64,000 nt of DNA from Arenicola marina (GCA_964019135.1 OZ025257.1:25962352-26026351), one strand, 5' to 3'; positions 31,052 through 46,000 are shown, counted from the first letter of the stretch. Notes: generated by a model from the sequence alone, not told the origin. A program made the numbers and translations.

Positions 31052-34000
31052 GTAAGTCCACTTGTCCCTTGGCTGTGGGTTGTCATCGTAATACAATTGA
31101 GGCTTCATAAGTGATTATAATGATTTTGTTGATATCACCCATGGTCAGATCTGTACATAGTTTTGTAAAAAGATCTGAAGCATAGATAAAATGTTGCATT
31201 GTGGCTTAATGATGTGGTAGAATCAGAGCCAAACCCGCTAGCCACTGGACTGAACTATCAGAACACCAGAGTTAAACCTGTTACAGGAACTCAACTGGTA
31301 CTGTAAGGCGGGATAAGAGTTAATTAAATAAATAATAAAACATGAGATTAACATAGCAGAAGTAGGAAACAGGATATTAATATTAGTTAATAATAGTACC
31401 ATAATTTATGGCGTATTAGTCACACATTTTTTTTTCTTGGTGTCTTAGGGGTGCGACTTATAAAGCAGTCCCCCCCCCCCCCCCCCGACGTCCCATCCGG
31501 GCGTCATATTTGTTTTTGGCGCGTACTGGTGCCTGTGAATATAGCTTGGTTCCCAAACTGTGTAACCGTAAATTCTCAGTGAGGGCGCTGCTCTTGTCCC
31601 ATTCTCCAAAGTGTGCGTCTGGCAGCGCCCTCTAGCGGAGAGTCGTATGCTAACCAGAGGAAAGGAACTAAGTTGCATTCACAGGCACCAGCATGCGCAA
31701 AAACATATATGGCGCCCGGATTGGACATTGGTACTCCGTAAAACGTCTTGCAAACACAGATACAAGTCAAACATCTTTCTGACTGTTTGGCAGAATTTGA
31801 TAGCTAAAAGATTAATCTATACAAAGATGTGATATTTAGCCCCAGTTTGCATCCCCCCGGGGCCAACTTCATCGGCGGCCAGGATAAAGCCCGGCCACAG
31901 CGCACGTGGACCCTCTCTACCAACGTTCTCGTCCATCATAATCCCATCCGGCAAATAAAGCCAATTACTCCGGCGCCAATTATAGGAGCAAGCAGTCTTG
32001 GTATTAATTAATAATAATGCTGTCGCTGTTTGCAGTTGACCTGCGAGATGTGCAGGAGATCCGCACGGGTAAGAACTCGCGAGACTTCGATCGCTGGAAG
32101 GACGACACCAGCGTCAGGTTCGACGCCGGCTTGTGCTTCGTCCTCTACCACGGCAAGTACTTCCGCCTGAAGACACTCTCTCTTGTCGGTAGGTGGCAGC
32201 ACTTGTTCTCTCGTCGACTCTCGCTAATTTTATGATCTGATTGAAGGGATTGTTTCACCTCTGTTGCAATGTTAATCGCAAGGTTTGGTCGTCTCGCCGT
32301 TAGTGATATACGTGGGTTTAGCTCGTATGTGTTAAATGTAATTAGGCATGCGCAATCCGAAATGGCTTATTGTGAGGAAATAGAGAGTATTTTCGTGTTT
32401 TTTGTGGGGCTTAGAGAACCCGACTCTAACACTTTATGTTCAGGTTCCCAAGGGGGGGGGGGTGTTGCTCTCTGAAGACTTGGGACTTTAACAAGTATGT
32501 TAACATGTATGTTGTATGTTCCCCCTAACCCCCCCCCCCCCCTCTAGATCCGCCACTGGGTCGTGGGTTTGAACCCTGGCACCTGCATCTGGGTCATAGT
32601 TCATTCAACCAAGTCTCAGTGTCCCAGGAGGTTTCTTAGCCCAATTTATCTTTCATGTGCGTCTGATATACGTTTCAATTTCCAATTGGTCACCCGGCCA
32701 TTGCGTGTACATTAATGGCATAAAACACCAACCCACAACTCAGCATTACAGAAAAGATCTTTAGCAGGGGTTGGGGGCTCCCTGGTGTAGTGGTTAGCGC
32801 TCCAGACCGCAGGTCAATAGTTCCTGGTGGCCCCTGGTGTAGTGGTTAGCGCACTAGACCGCAGATCAATAGATCATGGGGGCTCCCTGGTGTAGTGGTT
32901 AGCGCACTAGACCGCAGATCAATAGCTCCTGGGGGCTCCCTGGTGTAGTGGTTAGCACTCCCGACCGCAGATCAATATATCCTGGGGGCTCCCTGGTGTA
33001 GTGGTTAGCACTCCCGACCGCAGATCAATAGATCCTGGGGGCTCCCTGGTGTAGTGGTTAGCGCACTAGACCGCAGATCAATAGATCCTGAGGGCCTCCC
33101 TGGTGTATTGGTTAGCGCACTAGACTGCAGATCAATAGACCCTGGGGGCCTCCCTGGTGTAGTGGTTAGCGCACTATACCGCAGATCAATAGATCCTGGG
33201 GGCTCCCTGGTGTAGTGGTTAGCGCACTAGACCGCAGATCCATAGACCCTGGGGGCCTCCCTGGTGTAGTGGTTAGCGCACTAGACCGCAGATCAATAGG
33301 TCCTATGATCTCCCTGGTGTAGTGGTTAGCGCACTAGACCGCAGATCAATAGACCCTGGGGGCCTCCCTGGTGTAGTGGTTAGCGCACTAGACCGCAGAT
33401 CAATAGATCCTGGGGGCCTTCCTGGTGTTGTGGTTAGCGCACTAGACCGCAGATCATGAGATCCTGGCGGCTCCAAGGTGTAGTGATTAGCGCTCTAGAC
33501 CGCAGATCAATATATCCTGGAGGCCTCCCTGGTGTTAGTGGTTGGCTCACTAGACCGCAGATCAATAGATCCTGGGGGCTCCCTGGTGTAGTGGTTAGCG
33601 CACTAGACCGCAGATCAATAGATCCTGGGGGCCTCCATGGTGTAGTGGTTAGCGCACTAGACCGCAGATCAATAGATCCTGGGGGCCTCCATGGTGTAGT
33701 GGTTAGCGCAGTAGACTGCAGATCAATAGATCCTGGGGGCCTCCCTGGTTTAGTGGTGAGCGCTCTAGACCGCAGGGCAGAGGGGATTCGGTGTGCAACA
33801 TTATACATAAGTACTTGCGAGGTTTATCCGGCCCCGCCAGCTCTCGTCAGGCTTACTGCTTGGCCGACCCCAAAGATATTATTACACCAAGATACGGCAA
33901 AAGCCTATTGTAAAATGTGTAATGCGGCGAGTAGTGGCGCCGCTATGGGGCGAGCGCGTAACGTTGGGCTGCCACTGCGCTGACGATAACGCGTGATAAG

Positions 34001-37000
34001 CGACGCCCTGTGAACTACAAATTGGATTTTACCGCTATTAATTCGGGTGTTCCTTGATGCTTTCAGGTATATTTGAAATTAAATATATATCATTTTGTAT
34101 TTTTGATGTGGCAATAAATAGTTGTTAGTGTCATCAAGGCGTCATATTTCGAGAACGTCATTGACTGGCAGTCAACAGTTTGGCTTCCCTAATTCGCTGA
34201 TAACTTTGCTGGTTGAAAACTATGATGTACCCTTGACTGATGGGTTATAAAACACAACTTCATAGTTATTTAGCATTTAGCGGTCTCCTGTTTTGTTGGA
34301 TTGACACATTTCGTTGGACAATAGATTCGTCTACCCTTGAACGCCATTGAAAACAGTTTCCCAACAAGTGTACAACAAACACAACGACGCCCGAAGTTCA
34401 GTCTCAGAAGTAAAACTCGGGCTTTCCGACGAAATACACTTAAAAGAGACATTTTGTAGGCGGACCCAAGGGGAGAGGGGTTATTTAGGGATGTTAAAGT
34501 AGACATTTGTTCCACCCCTCCCACTGGTTGTAAAAATTGGTGGACATGTGCGGCCATGTTTACGCCCCCCCCCCATTCCGCTTCAAAATTTTTAGATCCG
34601 CCCAGAGATATATTCTGAGCCGAAATATGAATGAAAACAACAAAGCCATGCTCAACCAATTGATATTTTTAATACTAAAATATGAACATCAACAAGATTG
34701 TTTATTTCTACAGAATCTCTTAGACATAAGCACTTTTTAAGAATATAAACTACGTCAGCTGATAGGGATAGGCCTACAGGGGCGGATCCAGAAAAGCTGA
34801 ATAGGGGGGGGGGCGCTTTCAAGGGCGGATATAGATATGCTGGATATGGGGGGGGGCGGTTTTGGTTTTTATATGTTAAATGGTATACATTTCGGTCCTA
34901 ACAGGGCCCCCCCCTGGATCCGCCCCTGGCCTACTTGACTTATTGAACAAGTCTTTCCTTCTTGCATTGACCACACATCTCTGGCATCTAAAAGGTAATA
35001 ATAAAAAAAAAAGCATTTTATAAATGCAAAATGCTTATAAACATAAAAAAAAATTACTCCACAAGCGTTCAGTAGAAATGCAGACAAAGACTTTGCTTTC
35101 CCCCGGTCTGGCTAGCTCTGTCAAATGTAACCAGAGCCCGGGAGCCGAGCACCCAGGCCAAGACAGTAGGTCCATGATCATACTATATGAGTTTACCCAA
35201 TTTTTATTCAAACCCCAATACATCGATTAGGATACCTCATTACACATTCGTTAGGCATTAGCCGGCACTTAGAGCTTGTTGTCTTCTGGTAATTGTTGAG
35301 TAATAGATAGTGGCAACGATAGATCTTTGACTTGGTTTGCTCACATGAGCCGCCCGCTTCGATGTGGGCGATAATAGAGAATTATCAGAAATTGTGGTGG
35401 TGATAAACGATGCACGATATCAATGACTGATAAATTAACGCAAGAAGCCGGTCTTACCTTTCCTTTTCCTTGGGGAATCTCAAAAATGGCTTTCCTGGAC
35501 ATTTCTTTGGTGAATTCGCGCAATTTATGGCAGAACAAACTTGAAGTTGATGCCTGTCGACGGCGGTTCTGTGCACAGGCACCGTAAAGCGACGGAGGGA
35601 GGGGAGGGTGGGGGGGGGAGCCCATATATGCCTATTATTATTATAGGCATATATGGGACCCCCCCTCCCTCCCCTCCTTCCGTCGTTTTACGGTGCCTGT
35701 GGCTATGTGCAACAATACGCGCTCACCGCTTGGCGGCGCCACCGGAGAACGATTACAAGGAAATCGCCGTATGACATATCTTGGCGTACTAATATCTTTG
35801 CCGACCCCAACCGATGCAACGTCCAGACATCAGCATTAGTCACTTAGCGCCTTTTGTCCTTTGTTAAGACGAAACATCGTAGATATTTCGTCGTATGTGA
35901 CAGGACGTCAAAAAAATTAAATATTTAAATACGAAATAAACTCACTGTATAATCAATATCGCAAATAGAGAGATCGGATTCGGATGACATGACGTCTAAT
36001 TTTACCGCCTAGTTGTTTATTAGTTAAAAACAGATAATTTCGGGATACTTTTCCCGCTAGAGGGCAGACATTCCTTATGTGGATTCCCATGTTAACGTCG
36101 GCGCAGGATCCAGACAGCGCTCGCTGGGGAGGGCGGTGAGTAAATGGTTCGCGATAATGCACCGTATTGTTTATGTATTGTGATGTGATATATCGCCTTG
36201 TAAGCTTATCTTAGCAAGTGGCGGTTATGGCATATTGTAACGTGACTATGCTTTTCTTGATAGTGTGGAGGTTTAGGAAGGAGTTGGTAGTGAGTTGAGT
36301 TTGCACGGAGATGATGGTTATCGCGGAAGCTTTTGGCGTGATTCCGACCGCATCGCAGGAGGATTGGCTCTTCCACAGCCTCATAGAGCTCCTCCGCGCG
36401 CAATGTGAGCATGATCTGAGTGAGCGAGCTGTGGAAGAGGCTGCACAGGAGGATTGCTAGATTATCCGAGCTCAGCGTGTGTGTAACGAGGCAGTATCAT
36501 TCAAACGGTTGTAGCTCAACATTTTGAACGTCAATCTATGCTAACTTATCTTATACAATATTATGTTTGCAATTTCTTCCCTGCCCTCCACTATCTAAAC
36601 GCCAACAGCTATTGTTCACACACCTTTATGGAAATGTGGCGTGTCCGAGCCTCTACAATTTTCAAGTTACGGACTTCCCAATGTCAAAAGTCAAAGGTCA
36701 AGGCCATCACATTAAAGGAAAAACGTAAAAGTGCTAACATTTGCTTAATATTTCTCCTAAAGAGAATAGCGTCAAAATGTTCCACTGATTAGGGGACACA
36801 ACTATAATATGGATCATTTTTTTTCGCGTAGGAAGAAGTTTCGCGCAACATTTATCTAAAAGATGAAGCATTCTATACTGTCATCCACGTAGATGATTTT
36901 TTCGGGGAGGTACCCCCCCCCCCCCCCCCCCCGCCAAAAAAAAATATATTGGCGACAATGGTGGCGTACACTTTTTGCATCATCCTCAGCCCTACCCCTT

Positions 37001-40000
37001 TCTCTGTGACAGCATCCAACGGCAAGGAATACGACACGTGGATCAATGGGTTGGAATACCTGGTGAAGGACATGGTGGACGCCTCCTACACACTCCAGGT
37101 GGAACGCTGGCTCCGCAAGGAGTTCTACAGCATCGCCAAGGACAGCGCAAGGTCAGTGACGGACGCCGGCTCCCACTCCACCGTACGACATGCAATGCGA
37201 GACACTCGCCGGGTCAAGGGTCACAGCTAGACTGTCGGAACCGTGCTTATGTTGATGAATTAAGTTGTGGTTAGATTGGGTGAGGCTGGTTGAGAAAGGA
37301 TTGGGTGAGGCTGGTTGAGAAAGGATTCGGTAAGGGTGGTTGAAAAAGGTTGAGTATGGCTGGTTGAGGAAAGATTGGTGTAGGCTGGTTGAAGAAGATT
37401 TGTAAGGCATTTGACCCGAGGTTAACCCGGCTAAGCCCAAAAGAAGGGTTACACACTAGTCATGAGCTAGATTTTAAACCTGATATACAATGATGACTTC
37501 AGTCTGGTGGGTGTAGAACGGTATTGTACGTGGTGACCTGTAATTGACGTTTTGGTTCGGCACGGTGAGCCACAGCGGAAGGACATATCAATCTACTCAT
37601 TTACTGCAATCATAGTACATGTATAGCTATATATTCTGGACAGATGAACCAACCAAGATGTATTGTGGCGCTGTTTGTTTGTCGCCGGTATGTATCATCG
37701 TTTGTCTGTTGCTCTCTCAGTGTCCGAGAGAAAGATATCAAGTCATGGCTACCGAAGGTCAAATGCAAAATGTCGACAGCGGCACTGCGAGAACAATATC
37801 AGGTAGGTTGATGCGTCAAATTGGATTTTATACGGGCAATTCGACTGTATGTTCTAAATCAAAGGCCCTCTGCGGCAGCCACCAGTTTTTTAATATATTT
37901 TGCGTTGATTGATTTATTTGTATAATAATGTTATGGTACATACATGGTGCAATCACTAATCCCTAGACGGTGATAACTGTATCACCGCACAGGTGTAATT
38001 GATCCCTTACCATTAACTTACAACTTGCATGAACGCTTATCAGCGTAGTGGTTACAGATACTCGGACGAACTTGCCAAACGTAGTCAAAATATATGTAGT
38101 AATATAAATATAGACCATCAGTACGAGTTCCATCCGAATTTGACTATATCTTTAAATTAAAATATCGGGAATGTATATTGTTATAACAGCAATGCTCTTG
38201 CGATCCCCGACTAGAAGTCGTCAACACTGTGCGCATGATCAGCGATTTCGACAGATTGTGATCTCGACTTATTATTAAAGATCTCACAAGGAAGGTTATA
38301 GCTTAAGTTTTCGCGTTCCCGTGGTCTAAATGCTGGCTGTGCGTGGATTGGTCTAGGCTCATGTGAGCCTGAGGTTCCCATAATGTCTACTCCTGTTACT
38401 CTGGTTGCAGGAGATTGGTGGGGGAAACCTTAACTTCGCGATGTTCCGTGAGCTGTATGGTCGCTTGTTGTTCGATGCGGCGGTGAGTACCTGTTCAGCT
38501 AAATTCCACGTTATATCCATATTAATATCTTTCTTGCATAAAACCTCAGTCGGTAAGAAATGGCGGCGCGCCAAGCCGACGGTCCCGGGTTCGATTCACG
38601 GTCGCAAATCAATGTCATTTAGCCTATTTTTTTTAGTACCATGTGCCAGGGCATTGCCAAATATAAACTTATATATGTAGCGTGCCGAGGGTGTAAGAGG
38701 CCAAATCCCACCACTGCCACCAAAACTGTACCGTGCCGAAGGTGTATGTCTTTGATGTTATGTCAGGAAGGGGGCGTTTTAAGCCGCGGTATTATTAAGC
38801 ATTCTCGGTTGCATCAGTTAAACTTAGCTTAAATAACCCAAGACAAGCTTATTCCCACATTTTACCTTCTGGATACTACATAAATACGTATAAAACAAAA
38901 TAGCAAAGACTTAAATAAATGAGTAACGAGGTGCGCGGATGCTGCGCTAAGAGAAGGTAAAGAGGTGCGCGGATGCTGTGCTAAGGGAAATGGTAAAGAG
39001 GTGCGCGGATGCTGCTCTAAGAGGAGAAAGTAAAGAGGTGCGCGGATGCTGCGCTAAGAGAAGGTATAGAGGTAGGCGGATGCTGCGCTAAGGGGAGAGG
39101 GTAAAGAGGTGCGCGGATGCTGCACTAAGGTGAGGGGGTAAAGAGGTGCGCGGATGCTGCGCTAAGGGGAGAGAGAGGTGCGCAGATGTTGCGCTGAGAG
39201 AGTTAGAGGTGCGCTGCGGCTGCGCTGAGAGAGTTAGAGGTGCGCTGCGGCTGCGCTGAGAGAGTTAGAGGTGCGCTGCGGCTGCTCTGAGAGAGTTAGA
39301 GGTGCGCTGAGGCTGCGCTGAGAGAGTTAGAGGTGCGCTGAGGCTGCGTGGGCCCCCCAACTCCAATTGACTTTCTGGCTGTGATGCGGGGCCTTTTATA
39401 CCCCCATCCCAGTGACGTTACCCCCTAAATTGACCAATGCGCGATAATGAAAAAAACTGTATTTATACACTTAAAAATACTCATCATTATCCTTCAAACT
39501 TCTGGGGAAACTTGCTTAACAACTTGCACAAGAAGATACATAAACTATTCCTAAAGATACTTGCTATAAAGTGGTTGATCTCCCAATTCTCTAGCGTTCC
39601 TAATCCCTTCGTTCTGCTCCCCTGGCGGATGTTTACAACCCAATCTCTCCCACGCGCCCCCTGCCGAGTTACCGTTCTACTTCTCCTTACCATGCCGCTG
39701 GTTCCCCTATCCAACTTCACTGCATATACAAACAAAGATTCTTTTATCGTTGACAGTTAAATACGCTGTAGTTGGGCCTACACATGATTTATATACGTCG
39801 TTGTGTACTTTTTAAAGGAGTATGAATAGGCGATGATTAAACCATGTTTTATGTATTTATTAAGCTGTTGCGGCGTTTTTTATTTGGTCATGAAATCTCA
39901 CCTGTATTCGTCGAAATAATTATGCGGCTTCATGTGTTTATATTATGTCTTCCTATCATTGCAGGAGTTTGAGAAGCATTTTCAAATGTAACTGAATTCC

Positions 40001-43000
40001 AAGTAAGTAGCCGTGAGCGAACGGGAGAGCACTATGGTTATTCTGTAAATGTGATAATTTGTCTTTAAGTTATTCATACAGCATTGACCATAAGAAAAAA
40101 AATTATGAAATGGATTGGAATTGAAATGATGTACTACTATGTATTTAGGTTCTTAATGTGCACAAACACATATATTGTATATTGTTGCGTTCCTGCCGAG
40201 CGTTTACACTGTAAGTAAATAACGTTGAAGAAGTATTTCCACTTTGGGTTCTTTATTTAATTCCACGTAGCGTAATGACATATATCCGTTAAAGTGGGTG
40301 TTGTCTCTCGGGTCTCTCGATGGTGCTCTCTGTCTTCCTCGGTTCTTATATATACGGGGGTTCTCATTCGCTGAGGCCAGCTTTACACTTACTGTAGAGC
40401 AGCAACCAGCTCTACAACTACTGTAGAGAAGCCAGCTCTACAATCACGGTAGAGCAGCCAGCTCTCCATTTACTGTAGAGCAGCCCTGACCTACATTCGC
40501 TGCTCCCCAACTCTGGAGAGCAACGACCTTAACCTCCCAGCCCGCGCCCCCAATCCGCGCGCACGTGCTCTATGAGCCGGGCTGACGGCGCGTAACCTGA
40601 GAGGCCTACCGCTACACAAGTAGTCCACTCCACCCCGCTTCCTCGCCCGGACCCACATCTGGGATCTCCAAAATACCTATATCTAGTTAACATTCAGACA
40701 GTCAGACATTGTGTCTAGGAGGTTTGTCCAAACTTGTTAGAAAATCATAATGTAGATGAAAAATTGTATAAATGAATTGCATTAACTAAATAGTTAAAAA
40801 AAAGTAAAGGAGTTAATGCAAGCCGCCGACAGTCCCCATATATAAATGCAATGTACTATTTCAGAGAGACGATGTCGTTAAACGATTTCCAAAAGTTTCT
40901 GATTCACCGGCAAAGCGTAAGTACACAATAGACAGTCCAAGTGAGGTGTTTAAAACCACATGCAATTAAAAGTAAAATGCAGCAGCCAAATGATGTTACC
41001 GCTGATGTTTTTTTTTGTGTTTTGGTCTCTGTCTTGCATGTATTTATCGGCTTCCTCTTCCTACAACACCGGTTCTGGTTCGGTTGAGGCACGGTCATTA
41101 TATGTAACGAAGTGTGTACAGGTACGTATGATGAATGCAGTTACACAGGGTTGAGACCTGCAATCCTCCATATATTCTGGTGTACAGGATGGCTTGATGT
41201 GGGCGCCGGCCGTACAGCCGTATAGCCCCATGTGACGCGGTTTTCACCCGCATTTTCTACATGAGGACATGAGACTGTTGTGCGGAGCAACAACTGTCTC
41301 ATATGGGACTAACGGCGCTCCTACTCGTGTGTTGCATCATGGCCAGTCCATCTGGCAAGAGGCCGTTTGTTTTACATCCGGGAAACATGGACAACTGAAC
41401 CACGTGACTGCATCTGGGTGTTGAAGGCTGACATCTAAAATTGAGCCAGAGTCCCGTTCCCCTCCATCCCACCCGCTGTCACCCCCACTCGCTTTCACCC
41501 CCACCCGCTGTCCACCCCACCTACACCCACCCCCCACCCCCCGCCTCCATTATTTTCACTGTCCATATCTACCTGCTTCTCGTGTTTGTTTTCTCAGAAA
41601 CGAAGAAGTTTCTTGTCAGGTTGTCTTATGGTGTGTGTACTGTCAACGATCTGCCTGCAATACTGCTGCTGACAAAGCAATAGCTTTTTTACCCCCTCTC
41701 GTTTCCCATATGCTGCAAGAAGATTGTTTTCGGCGTTTAGTGCCCGATGGTTCGTGTTTCCGTCCTATGGTTCCGTGTTTTCCTCCAATGTTTAGTGTTT
41801 CAGTCTGATGGTTTTCTGTGTTTCTTTGCGTCTTCTGCCTGAACGGTTTTAAACTTGACGTAGGGCCACACAGTTTTCACAAAACGCCAACTTTGTAAAA
41901 TGCGGCAACGTGAGTGACGCCATTTTTTGCCTGTAGGGTAAATTGAATGTTATGTTACATGGACCACGTTGCATGGTATGTTTAATGTTTGTCATTGGTC
42001 CATGGACATTTTTGCGGATCTCTTGCTAACGAGTGCCAATGCGTCGACCCTTTCTGCATCTGCTTTGACCTTTTTGTCTGACCTTTTATTGACCTCTTGT
42101 GTGACCTCTTCGTCTGACGTCCGTCTTTGGCCTTTGTCTTTGACCCCTTCGTTTGACATCTTCTTTTCACCTCTTTGTCTTTGCTTTAGCTCTTCGTTTG
42201 ACCTCTTCATTTGACAAGTTCGTTTGATCTCTTTGTTTTACCTCTCCGTGTGTCGGCTTCGTTTGAACAATTTGTTTGACCCTCAATTGATCTCTTCGTT
42301 TGACCTCTTTGTCTTGGCTTTACCTCTTCGTTCGACCTCCTTGTCTTGGCTTTACCTCTTCGTTCGACCTCTTTGTCTTGGCTTTACCTCTTCGTTTGAT
42401 CTCTTCGTTCGAACACTTTCTTGATATCTTCGTTTGACCTCTTTGTTGGACATCTTTGCCTTTGCTTGACCTCTTTGGCTGCCCTCTTCGTTTCACCGTC
42501 AGTTGGTCTCTTCGTTTGACCTCTTTGTCTTGGCTTGACCTCTTCGTCTGATCTCTTCGTTTGACCCCTTTGTGTTTGTCTTGCCTCTTCATTTGACCAC
42601 TAGGTTTGACCTCTGCGATTGACCTTTGTGTGTGACCTCTGTGTACTCTACGCGTAGAGGTGGCCCAGTTTAACCTTGACGAGGACACGAATGGTCTAAA
42701 ACACCAATATTTCTTTTCGTTCTGACGTGTAGGAGAGCAAAGCGAACGACATGAACTGGGTGCAGCAGCATATGTCGTCATTCCTAGAGGACCCGCACCG
42801 GGAGGCCATGGGACTGTACTTCACCAAGCAGGAGGTCGGTAGCTCATTGCATGAAAAAGGACTACCTGTTTCACGCTGTGTGGTACTGCTTACAGTTCAT
42901 GGACTACCTGTTTTCACGAAGTGTGTCGTACTGCTTCCAGTTGATGGACTACCTGTTTTCATGATGTGTGCTGCTGCTTACAGTTGATGGACTACCTGTT

Positions 43001-46000
43001 TTCATGATGTGTTATACTGCTTACAGTTCATGGACTACCTGTTTTCATGATGTGTGCTGCTGCTTACAGTTGATGGACTACTTGTTTTCACGATGTGTTA
43101 TACTGCTTACAGTTCATGGACTACCTGTTTTCATGATGTGTGTGCTACTGCTTACAGTTCATGGACTACCTGTTTTCACGATGTGTTATACTGCTTACAG
43201 TTCATGGACTACCTGTTTTCATGATGTGTGCTGCTGCTTACAGTTGATGGACTACCTGTTTTCATGATGTGTGGTATTGCTTACAGTTCATGGACTACCT
43301 GTTTTCACGATGTGTGTGCTACTGCTTACAGTTCATGGACTACCTGTTTTCACGATGTGTTATACTGCTTACAGTTCATGGACTACCTGTTTTCATGATG
43401 TGTGTGCTACTGCTTACAGTTCATGGACTACCTGTTTTCACGATGTGTTATACTGCTTACAGTTCATGGACTACCTGTTTTCATGATGTGTGCTGCTGCT
43501 TACAGTTGATGGACTACCTGTTTTCACGATGTGTTATACTGCTTACAGTTCATGGACTACCTGTTTTCATGATGTGTGTGCTACTGCTTACAGTTCATGG
43601 ACTACCTGTTTTCATGATGTGTGGTATTGCTTACAGTTTATGGACTACCTGTTTTCACGATGTGTGTGCTACTGCTTACAGTTCATGGACTACCTGTTTT
43701 CACCCCACAACTCGTTGTGGAACGAAGCGCAGAAGACTGTCAATCAAAACATGGACTTTCCACTTTCATTCTATTGGATCGCCTCCTCCCACAACACGTG
43801 AGTATTTACTTCATATTAAAGTAATATGTTCTGTCATTTCTTGTATTACCAACCTCTTCTCCATGTCAAATAAGTATATTTTGTCGTGAATTTAATTTAA
43901 ATTCGTTTACTGGAGCAGAAGCTGGTGGCCGGCTTTATATCCCTGCACGCCTGTTTGCTGTTCGGTATTCTGTGTGATGTCGACCGCGGTTCACTAGGAC
44001 GTTCGCGCGATAGAAAAGTTCGCTCAGTTTTACGTTGAAATTGTTTTTCAGACTAAATGAGATATAACACATATGCATCATAATTTTGAGATACACTTAG
44101 TCTTGATTCTAAAATATAAAAAAGCAAAGATGGCGCATGTAAGTAGGCTGCTTTAAAGTTACCATTTCAACAAAGCATAAACATATTAGACGAGCGGGGC
44201 AGAGTTATGCAGCATACGCAGTCAAACACATCCAGTCGGTGTGAATCCGGGTTAGCTCAGCATGTAGTGCCGCGCACTTCTGATCGGGCTGATCGTAGGG
44301 TTGTCTGTTCAATTCTTAAATATGATGCCCTTTACTCCGTGTGGGAACACATGTGATGCTCCCCATTGTAGTCGGTAGAATGTGGATAGGTCTGGATAGA
44401 AATATGTAACTCGACAACTTTTCGTTTTAACGGTTGTAGGTATTTGATGGGTGACCAGTTTTCTAGCGAGTCGTCAGTGGAAGCGTATGTCCGCGCCCTC
44501 AAGAAAGGTTGTCGATGTATAGAACGTGAGTTATGGTGACATTCTCGACCCAGGCTGTTACAGCCTCTCTCTTCTGGACCCAAACTGTTACGGGTGATAC
44601 AATTTGTCTCATTTGGGCCATGGTTTTCCTACAACCCGTCCGTCCTTCTCCTCTGCTAGTGGCTTCAATCTTTGTTTCAAAATGCAAGCTTTGATATCGA
44701 TTTATCAATTGACAAATAGTTTCACTGTACAAGATAAATTGGCCGCTGGTATGGCACATATAAGTGATGCCCTCACTGGTATATTTATCTTCAATGTACT
44801 TTCTTTCTTGTGTTTTATTCATCACTTGCATCAAGTAACATGTTATGCACAAAACAATACCGGTTTAACCTTGACCGGTGAACATTAACCTTTGAACCGT
44901 GCCCTTTCTATTGTTGGCGTTGGGTCAGTGCCATGAATGAGATCAGTCAGTGGTCGTGGCGATTTGTTTTCAGTGGACTGTTGGGACGGCCCGGAATACA
45001 AACCGATTATCACCCATGGTCACACCATGACCTCCAAAATCAACTTCAGTGACGTTCTGAAGGTCATCCGTACCTACGCGTTCGTAGCCACAGAGTAAGT
45101 TTCCCCCGAGGGGTGCACATAACCACACCCCTCGCTCCCTCGCGCCGGGCCTCCTGCCCGTCTCCTCTACTAACAACGTTTTCTCTTAGCCCGGTTCTTA
45201 GTGTTCGAAGCGCATCCAGCGTGACCTCTGCTAAGGCATGGCGACTGGTTGATGCATGAAGGTCTGTGATTGGCTTATTTGACGCTGGCTTAGTTAAAAC
45301 GACTAATGCCTACATCTTGTGGCTGACGACTAGTTAGCTTACGGCGTGACATTAATTTAAGATACACCGTAAAGTGCATTGATAGTTATGTGTATAAATA
45401 TGTATTGATACTGGCACTCACGTGCATTGTCTTGGTTTTTTGTGTCGCCTATTCCGCATATGATACTCTTAACATGTTTTTTTTGTCGCCTATTCCGCTT
45501 ATGATATTCTTAACATGTAGAGGGATATTTACCACTAATCCCAGTATTTGGCTGTGCGCTATTAACAGCTTTACAGGGCTGTACCTGTCTGAACTTTTAT
45601 CCTGGCTAGAAGGCGGACCTCCAGTTTCGATCTTGTGGAATTCACACATTGGAACTACGCTGACCTCAACCACGAGACGTTGTCATTGAAATCACCCTTA
45701 TAGAGGTCACCCTGTTATCCGTCACAACACCCGCCTTTTTTGGCCTGGTTATACAAATAAGGGGCAATGCATCAATCTAATCATCTAGTTTGTGTGTAAC
45801 TTGCCAAGGGGGTGTCCTGTTGTGGCGACTGCGCAGATATACTTGTCTTGGTAGGGGTTGGGGCTTAAATTCTTCGGTTTAGCATTTTTACTACTCGGGT
45901 ATCGGTTTAACAGCTTTTTTGTATTCAGACAAATTCGATATTGTAGCCAGCAAACATACAAGATAAAGGAAATGCAAATATACTGTTCCAGTATTTATTT

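Noticed and set aside
32070-32080. Donor inside exon 2 (acgg|gtaaga)
   Set aside because: Reading through gives the conserved GKNSRDFDR of the PH domain and keeps the phase to exon 3.
32765-33785. Cluster of functional tRNA genes
   Set aside because: Units lack a T-arm, box B and a paired acceptor stem.
43269-43889. 206-codon frame running through the exon 9 array
   Set aside because: It passes through exon 9 in the wrong frame. The PLC-gamma frame is fixed by exons 8 and 10.
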